Positions 56,740 through 64,000 of a stretch of DNA of 64,000 nt are shown piece by piece (the first letter of the stretch is position 1; the number at the start of each line of letters is the position of its first letter). Below the pieces are notes generated by a model. That model saw only the letters and a program-made list of their open reading frames with translations, ran no database searches and had not been told where the DNA came from. Made by a program: the position numbers and the translations under genes. The DNA comes from Lagenorhynchus albirostris (taxonomy: Eukaryota > Chordata > Mammalia > Artiodactyla > Delphinidae): positions 116,159,922-116,223,921 of the forward strand of contig NC_083098.1 of NCBI RefSeq assembly GCF_949774975.1. Reading direction: 5' to 3'.

Positions 56740-57650
56740 TATAAACTGGCCTCCCTGCTTCTGCTCTTATGCCCAGTTCATTCTATTTTCAACGTAACCT
56801 GTAGAGTGATTCTACTCAAACAGAAGTAGGATCATGCCATCTTCTCACTAAAACCCTCCAATGGTTTTATATCTCACTCCAAGTAAAAGCCAAAGTACTT
56901 ACAATGGCACATCAATCAATCAATCCCACATCACCACTCCCTCTCCCTCTCTGATCGCAATCCTACTGCTCTTCCTTTCACACACTCTTATCCTGCCCAC
57001 TGCTATCTTTTGAAAATGATGCTGATCACTGCTCTGACCTTAGGTCCTTGTACTTGTATTCAGTCTGCCTCGAGTGCTCTTCACGTGTCCCCACATTGCT
57101 CAGTCTCTCACCTCCCCTCATTTCCTTCGCGTACTTACTCAGATGTCATCTTCTCAGAACTGAGGACTTCTGTGGGCAGTATATTTAAACCTGCAACCCT
57201 CCCTTACTGCCTAGACCCTCCCTCCTTTATTTTCCCCCATAGCATATGTCACCTTTAAAGGTACTTTTTATTTTGCTTACCTATCTTGCTCACTCTTAGC
57301 TCATCTCATTTACTCCATGTCTGCCTTGCCCTCCCACAACTACCCAACCGGGGTGTGCACCCTGCAGGAGCAAAGATTTTCACTGATTTGATTAACTGTT
57401 TTAATTCATAGAAGGCAATCAACAGATTTCCGTTTGAAGTATTATATATTGATGTGTGGGATTATTTGTGTAATTTAAGGTTTGTCTTCCCATTAGGCTA
57501 CAAGGCCCATAAGAGAGGAACAAAGTTGTTTTGCTCACTGCTGAATTTTTGCTACCTAGAACTGTCCTTGACTAGGAAATCATTTAAATATCATTTTACC
57601 AGTAAACTAATGAACAGGTGGATCATATATTATGAATGATATGTTTATTA
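56740..57650 (+). repeat. L2 LINE 3' region
   Basis: A long L2 fragment in order: 'taaactggcctccctgcttc', 'aggatcatgccatcttctc', 'aaaccctccaatggtttta', 'ttaggtccttgtacttgtat', and the 3' end 'ctacaaggcccataagagag' near 57499. Non-L2 text at about 57350-57470 may be a small insertion. No open reading frame of note survives. Confidence 0.7.
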
Positions 57651-57930
57651 TGAATTATTCCAAAAGATATTTATATGGCTACCACCTTGAAAGTGACTTG
57701 CAAATATGCAACATGAATCAATTATTTGATAAAATTAATAATAGCATAATGTAAAAGAGTGTATAATTATATAAAAACCACTTAACCAGTTAAAATAAAG
57801 TAGTCAAAAATAAACTGAGTACATAAACCTAACACTGAGGAAAAAACACATACATTGTGATATCTGTCTTGTAAAATGTAAAGCATGCCAAACAACTCTA
57901 CTTATAGTTGAGAGATATGCATATTGAAAT
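57651..57930. other. No gene recognised
   Basis: AT-rich spacer before the polypurine tract. Confidence 0.35.
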
Positions 57931-58107
57931 AAAGAAAGGGAGAAAGAAAAGAAAAGAAGGAAAGAGAGAGAGAAAGAAAGGGAGAGAGAAAGAGAGAGAG
58001 AGAAAGAAAGAGAGAGAAAGAGAGAAAGAAAAAGAGGGAGAAAAAAGGGAAAGAGAAAGAAAGAAGGAGAAAGAAAGGGAGAGAGAAAAAGAGAAAGAAA
58101 AAAAGAA

Positions 58108-58138
<31 letters not shown>
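57931..58138 (+). repeat. 208-nt uninterrupted polypurine tract
   Basis: Every base from 57931 to 58138 is A or G, arranged as GAAA, GAGA and GGGA units. The Lys/Arg/Glu-rich plus-strand frame and Ser/Leu/Phe-rich minus-strand frame across it are artefacts of composition, not genes. Confidence 0.97.
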
Positions 58139-59165
58139 TGCATGGAAATGATAAATATCAAATTCAGCAGAGGATATACCTCTACAGGGAAAGGAAGGGT
58201 TTACAATTGGGAAAGACCCATGAAGGATTTTGACTGGGTTTGTAATGTTTCCCTTGGGTAAGCCAGTTGTGGATACATAGCTGTTCGTTAAGAGTATTCT
58301 TTACACATTTTTGTTTGTCTGAAATAATTCCAAATAAATAAAAACACAAATAAACATGGAAAATATACTACCTACATTCCAAGGGGAGCTTTAAACTATC
58401 CCCACGTTCTTCTTTTTCTATACTACCTAAGCAAGCTCTTCAGTGACTGTGGGAAGCATAAGCACTTTTAATGCTTAGGTTGCTTGTTCTTCAAGTTTTA
58501 GATCTTTCTGCTGTGCACTGACTCCTGACTGATGTTAACACTAGTACACAGAAAAATTGTTTACTTGTTAATTGGTTTTTATTCTTTAAATTCAGCTCCA
58601 ATTATCTAATATTATCTATCTTTCCACCCTATAACAGCTATAATTAAAGTGAAATTAGCAATGTGGCTAGTTTCTTTCATCCAGGTATCCAGGAAAATGA
58701 TCCCTAGGAAGTCGCTAAGGAATACAGTTCTTAGTACAAATAAAATTTCTTTTGGGGGCTAATTGGTACCACCTATGGTTATATGTGGTTCGTTAACTCT
58801 TAACATTCTTCAGGTTCTGAAGAATGTGTGGAGGGGGAAACACACTTGCAATATTTTTGGCACTGAGATTAAAAGCACCAATAACACTTTTAAATGTGAT
58901 TAATTCTTTTATGCCCCTGGGAGGGTGCAGTGTGATATTACAAAATCACATACTGAAAAGCCTAAAATAAACTTAGAAATGAGCACTCTCATCTTACAGA
59001 GAAAAAACACATTTAGGTAGTTCAGATTTTGTATCACAGCCCAAGTTTCCCAAATTCTAGTCTGATGCTCCAAAGCCCTATTCCTGGAAAATGTAGAGTC
59101 TAGTGATAATTCTTCATAGAAGGGAAGAAAAGGAGCTAAAACTGTTTGAGAATTTTGCTGGCTCT
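58139..59165. other. No gene recognised
   Basis: Non-coding DNA without a recognised repeat or gene. Confidence 0.4.
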
Positions 59166-59370
59166 TGCTAGGCTCTTTAAAGATACCATCATTTTTAACT
59201 CTCACAACAACTTTATGAGGTAGGAATACCATTTTCCTGAGGAGCAAACTGGGGCCCAGAGAGGTTATGTCACATGCCCCAATTCTTGTAGGTAACAAGT
59301 GATAGAACCAGAAGCCAGGCAAGGATTAGTCCAAGTCCACCAAAGCTGTGCTTGTTGCACTCTGCCTGCT
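59166..59370 (+). repeat. MIR SINE
   Basis: 'ctctcacaacaactttatga', 'ggtaggaataccattttcct' and 'ggggcccagagaggttatgt' follow the MIR body. A 137-codon antisense frame (58909-59322) partly covers it and is taken as chance. Confidence 0.75.
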
Positions 59371-59519
59371 CCTGGAAATAGTGATGGTGGATTAGAGCAA
59401 TAGTCTATATCATGCAGCCTCAAGAGGGGCAATATCCCCCCAAGAAAGCAAAAATTTTTGTTACAATGCTTTGTGGCCTTCCAAAGGCTCACAGTACATA
59501 TGCACATATATTACAATTT

Positions 59520-59610
59520 CATGGGGAAGGGGACAATCAGAAAAAAAAAACTAAAATGTCTCCTTAGGGGAGTTATAAAGAAAAAAAGAAAGTTTGAGAA
59601 ACGCTGCTCT
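59520..59610. repeat. hAT-type MER end (possible)
   Basis: The phrase 'agtttgagaaacgctgct' is like the terminal inverted repeat of a hAT MER element. The interior is too diverged to assign. Confidence 0.3.
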
Positions 59611-59764
59611 ATATAGTTGAAGGAAAAAAATGCAAGTTAACGTTTAAGCCATTTTTCTAACTCTAGATATAAACTCAAAACCAGGATACCTGATTCTCAA
59701 TTCCATTAAATGTATGGTTTAAAGCATCAATAGTTCTTTTCTTTGATAAGCTACAGGCTTTCTG

Positions 59765-59950
59765 CTGGTCAAAGCATGGGTTTTAGAGTCAAGTGAACTT
59801 ATCACGTTGGTAGGTCAGCTCAAATATTCATGAATTTTGCAATTACTTGAACTTTCTGAGTGTCATCTCACAGTACCATTGAAATAATTAACTGAAATAG
59901 CATGTGAAGTGCCGAACATAGAGTAAACTTCCAGTAAATGTGCGTCCCTT
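59765..59950 (+). repeat. MIR SINE
   Basis: 'gcatgggttttagagtcaag', 'aattacttgaactttctgag', 'aaatagcatgtgaagtgccg' and 'ttccagtaaatgtgcg' match the MIR order. Confidence 0.65.
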
Positions 59951-61950
59951 CCCCACAGTTGGTTATTAATTTCTTTGAACAGTAAATCTCTACAAGAGGA
60001 TCAAGAATGTCAGAACTGGTTAAAATAAGAGCTGTTTTACTTTAGGGAAAGAACTGAATATTTTGACCATTATAGAATTATGCATTTTCCAAGCAGTTAG
60101 TATTTGAGCATTTAGAAATGTAGGATAAGGTTCTATATCAGCAGGATTTGTTGGAGTATTTTGAAGGAAGAGTACTTTAAGTGGTCTGTGATAGAGGGAA
60201 AAATAAAAGGTTATATTTACTTCAGTCATAACCATCAGTGGTCAGAAGAGCCTATATTTGAGCAGTGAAATCATAGAGGATAAGTATCTTAAAGAAAAGA
60301 AAGGAAGAGGCAGCAGACAGACTGGCCTCAGACAGACTGGAGAATTAAGTTTCTGAAATTGTCATGTAATATACCTCAATGCAACTATCTCAATTCCAAA
60401 ACATTTTAAATGGAGGACTGCAGCTCCCCTCCATTGTGGCAGCTTAAGAACATGATAATGAGGGTTGTAATCTTTGTAATTGCTCATATTTAATATTTCA
60501 CCTTTCTTTCCATGATAGGTGATATGATAACTTAAGATAATCATGTGCCTCAAGTCAGATTTCCTAAAGATTTATTTTTTAATTCAATAAATATATTATT
60601 AGCCAAAAAAGCTTCACCAATAAATTTCATATGTCAAAGAACTTACTTTATAGGTAAACTAATATCAATACTTATGTTTATTTTTGTAGATTAATATAAT
60701 TCCTTTAGTTTACCCTTTAATAACTTATTAAAAAGGCATATGTCAAGTAGGAAGGATTATACAAACAGTACATCGCAAAAAATACACATATACATATAGA
60801 ATGTGTATTTTTAATGAAGAATAAACATGCGTACACTTGTGTGTATATCTATCCATCTAAAGCTTACGTGTGTTTGACAATCTTGCTCTGTATAATCACA
60901 TAAGCATTACAACTGGGCAGATTTTATTTCTCCAGCAAAAAAAAATATCACTCTAATTGTATACTTATCACCACTCTACAGTAGCAGCAATTTAGAAATA
61001 CACTGATAAAATTATGAAAGTGTGAATCAAGAACTGAGATACTGGGTGAAAAGATGATGTAGAAGAGATGACAAAATTTGAAGTTGAGGTTCTATTTGTC
61101 AGTAATAAAAGAAATCATCAGTCTAGTTGGTATGCAGTCATTGGTTGTAAGCTTGTCTGTGGAATTTTAATTGTCCTGATCTTTAGTTTTCTTAACCTTA
61201 TCTGAAAAGAGAAAACATAAAATTTTTCACCAGAGAAGTAGACATGGCCCTGACTACTTTCAGAGTAGCAATGCAACAGTGTTCATTTCAAGGCACCAGA
61301 TGCAGTTCCAGACTCTCTAGGTCACTGCCCATTAAATATTGGAGAAATAAACCTAGTCCCAAAGTGGTAGAAGAAAAAGCAAGGTTCCAAAATAATTCTT
61401 TGCTTGTTTTTTAAGCAATTTGAAAATATTACAGGAAGCCGATCATCATGTTAAACTTTAAAATATCAAAAACTTTTCTTACGCTCTGTCTTACTTCACT
61501 TTCAAAATGCCTTCCTATATGTTTTCTCTTATCCTTCCTGAGTTTTACATTATGTCCGGTCTTCTGACTAATTATGGTGTTGAGTGCCCTGGATAGGCTA
61601 TTTTGCTTCATTGTCTTACAGTTATATGCAGAACCAATTACACTATGTCAATGCAATTTTCCACATAAATAGTGTTGACAGCAATTGATACTGTGGCTCA
61701 GAGCCTGTAGAAATGGGCAAAGTCCCAGCTGGGAGATTAGCTTCTTTTTTTCTTTTGCTTAAATGAATCAGCTTATTTCCTTTCCTTTTAGCTGCCTATC
61801 TTCTACCTTCTTTTTAGAACTCAGTGGAATTGACCATCTTAATAACCAGGACTAGAAAAAAAGGGACCTATCCAAATGAAATGACAATTTAGCTAAAGAA
61901 CATGCAACAAATCCACATTTAACTGTCCTCATCATTTTCTCATATCTCAG
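59951..61950. other. No gene recognised; AT-rich non-coding DNA
   Basis: Two kilobases without a supported gene or repeat assignment. Small frames on both strands lack motifs. Confidence 0.4.
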
Positions 61951-61986
61951 AATCTTGAGTATAAACTTAATCTTGAGTTTAAACTG

Positions 61987-62109
61987 CATAAACTTAAATC
62001 TTGAGTTTCTGGTTTTGTTTATTTGGTATAAAATATATTATCAACTCATAAACTTAAATCTTGAGTTTCTGGTTTTGTTTATTTGGTATAAAATATATTA
62101 TCAACTCAT
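61987..62109 (+). repeat. Perfect 60-bp tandem duplication
   Basis: Bases 61987-62049 are identical to 62047-62109, giving two adjoining copies of a 60-bp unit containing 'cttgagtttctggttttgtt'. A partial, diverged copy of the 'aacttaatcttgagttt' part lies just upstream (about 61965-61982). Because 60 is a multiple of three, it creates a duplicated peptide in a chance frame (61955-62161). Confidence 0.97.
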
Positions 62110-63564
62110 CTATATACAAGAAGGAAAATACAACACAGGTTTGCACAGACCACAGACATGAGAAAACTGAGCATTTCGAGACTTTCTAAAGGTCCATTTA
62201 TTTTGAAAGAATTTATAAGAATGATTATGCTATCTTTTCAAATAAGCATTTCTGTAAATTTTCAAGTTTGAAATTTTAGACTCAAATAATTTCCATTTAT
62301 AACTAAATATATAGCAATCAAAATACATTTAACATTGCATGGCATCATACAAGTTACTTTATGAAAAAAAAAAAAACAGAAGGAGCTATTTATAAACCCA
62401 AAACAGTAATGCTAGTGTCTATAGAAAACAAACCTGTACTCCTATTACAGAAAGAGCCGGGTCTTTCTCCTTTGATCTCAGAAATTCTTCCGGAACTTAC
62501 GTAACACAGCTTAGACACGATCAATAACCTAAACAGGGTTTAAAATCTAGTGTTCCAAAATATATAGTTAAACTAAATGTCTAGATATGCTTTTCATAAA
62601 CTTTCATATACTTCAGATGAATCATCAGGATCAAAACCCAGAAAGCCTTCATTCAGCAACCAAGTGCCTGTCACTGACTTGAAGCTTAGCATGAAAAGGT
62701 GACGAAAGCATGTTTGCTTCCTATCTGAGGAACAGAGAGGGATATAGGGTAACTCGAGCTCTAAGGGAAGAGATGCAACTTGTTTTATTCATGTCTTCAC
62801 TACAGTCTGCATCATATGGCTTGCAACTTTAAGAAATGTTTTAAGTTTTTCTTTCTGTCTGTTTCATTTTAGAACTCACTCGAAGTCAGTTTTGACCTTC
62901 TAGATATCCTAGCAAATGCCATCAGATTGATATAGTACCATGTCATTTTTCACACTACACAGAAACGAAGTATAGACTCATTCTGAACACAGAAGCAAAT
63001 GCTCCACAGCAACAAATGAATAAAAAGATTCAGAGATAAGCTAGAATGACAGGTTAATCTGGTTTAGAAGGTGCCTGTGGAAAAGAAGTATGAGTTGGGA
63101 TATAACTTGATTTCTGGAAACTCTAGAATGAGAAGATGTAAAAGATTTAGTGAGTGCAAAACATCCTGGGGCCCAATCCTCTATCAAATATTCATCTTCA
63201 ATCCTACTTACGAAGAACTCCATACCCATGAGAGAGATATACAGGAAGCAGGAAATGAGACTATTATGGTCACTTTGGGTTGATTTATTCTTATTGCATA
63301 TTCCCATCTAAAGGGTCTGTGCTCCTTTAGAATATGCCATGAAAAATAGGCAGAGAATACAGAAACTGAAAATGCAATCTACAGACAGACAGAACCGTTT
63401 TAAAAGGAAATGTTTGCTTAATCCTTCTCTAAGGAGTCCACAGACCTTCAGTACCATGTGATAAAATTCAAAAGGAAAAACTGCATCCCCCATAGGTATA
63501 TGAACATGTGTCATCAGCCTATTATGTCACTGTCTTCCACATCGCAAAAGGATCCATTTTCCCA
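62110..63564. other. No gene recognised
   Basis: AT-rich non-coding DNA without assigned features. An 88-codon minus-strand frame at 63041-63307 has no recognised domain. Confidence 0.4.
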
Positions 63565-63880
63565 TTAGCTCTCTTTCAACAAATATTTGTTCCGTGCCTG
63601 CTACTTTACCAGGAACTGTTCTACTCACTAAGAACACAGCAGCAAATAGAAGGAGGTAACCATGAAAAGATCACAGACAAGAGCATTCCATACAAAATGG
63701 ACAGGTAATACAAGGCCCTAAAGTGGGAACACGTTTGGTCTGTTCAATGGGGCTGGAGAGTAAGTAACAAGGAAAGAATAGTATAAAATAAAGTAGGAAG
63801 AATAGGCAAGGATCAGAACATGTGGTACTTTGTAAGTCAGGGCAAGAAATTTGGGTTTCATTTAACTATGATATTTGGTG
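63565..63880 (+). repeat. L2 LINE 3' fragment
   Basis: 'tttcaacaaatatttgttcc gtgcctgctac' (read in two parts) and 'ggaactgttctactcac' match the L2 3' end. Following text is consistent with its continuation toward the SINE insertion. Confidence 0.6.
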
Positions 63881-63900
63881 ACTTTAAGAGATCATTCTGG

Positions 63901-64000
63901 GGGCTTCCCTGGTGGCGCAGTGGTTGAGAATCTGCCTGCCAATGCCGGGGACGCGGGTTCGAGCCCTGGTCTGGGAGGATCCCACATGGCACGGAGCAAC
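63901..64000 (+). mobile_element. CHRL/CHR-1-type SINE, cut by window edge
   Basis: The first 100 bases of a tRNA-derived SINE ('gggcttccctggtggcgcag' to 'gcacggagcaac'). The rest lies outside the window, so tail and duplication cannot be assessed. The 'cacggagcaac' wording is nearer CHRL than CHR-2. Confidence 0.9.

Noticed and set aside
57908..58261. 117-codon Lys/Arg/Glu-rich frame and its Ser/Leu/Phe-rich antisense counterpart
   Set aside because: They are forced by the polypurine tract. Any frame across pure A/G sequence lacks stops on that strand.
58909..59322. 137-codon minus-strand frame, possible small gene
   Set aside because: It overlaps a MIR, has no recognised domain, and shows no splice or promoter context.

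Overview
The window looks like intergenic or intronic nuclear DNA from a cetacean (whale or dolphin). The clearest clue is a set of tRNA-derived SINEs beginning GGCTTCCCTGGTGGCGCAGT in both orientations. These are the CHR-1/CHR-2/CHRL/CHRS families of whales and relatives. L1 elements of the cetartiodactyl type are also present, and no BovB or Bov-A repeat typical of ruminants was recognised. No host protein-coding exon, rRNA or functional tRNA gene could be supported. Nearly all readable coding sequence belongs to dead mobile elements or to one retrocopied host mRNA. Repeat family names come from recognition by eye, not from a database search.

Layout. 0-10 kb holds MIR, L2 and reverse-strand L1M relics, one young SINE inside an L1M (3.8-4.05 kb), and a processed pseudogene of the mitochondrial protein HIGD2A (4.68-5.3 kb) with its poly-A tail and 12-bp target-site duplications. 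10.3-18.2 kb is a stack of at least three nested insertions. An L2 was broken by an older 5'-truncated L1. That older L1 was broken by a younger L1 (10814-17250) with near-complete 5'UTR, ORF1, ORF2 and 3'UTR, and separately by a CHRS-like SINE. 18.9-21.35 kb holds two reverse-strand SINEs and another 5'-truncated L1. 21.5-43 kb is mostly old L1M, L2 and MIR fragments, microsatellites and unassigned AT-rich DNA, with one small and one rearranged SINE. 43.2-54.25 kb is a dense block of dead elements: a SINE, a MIR, a pogo/Tigger DNA transposon interrupted by a very young SINE, a decayed endogenous retrovirus pol region interrupted by a hAT fragment and an L1 tail, a probable LTR, and a structurally complete mariner with both inverted ends and a TA duplication. 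54.3-64 kb is mostly unassigned, with L2/MIR relics, a 208-nt pure polypurine tract, a perfect 60-bp tandem duplication, and a SINE cut by the window edge.

The coding remnants do not act together. They record successive waves of insertion: L2/MIR, then L1M/hAT/Tigger/ERV, then mariner, then recent L1 and SINE copies. Every larger element carries disabling lesions. No novel functional system was found. The most useful observations are the nested-insertion chronology, the complete mariner copy, the HIGD2A retrocopy, an extremely short L1 insertion, and several fold-back or palindromic structures.
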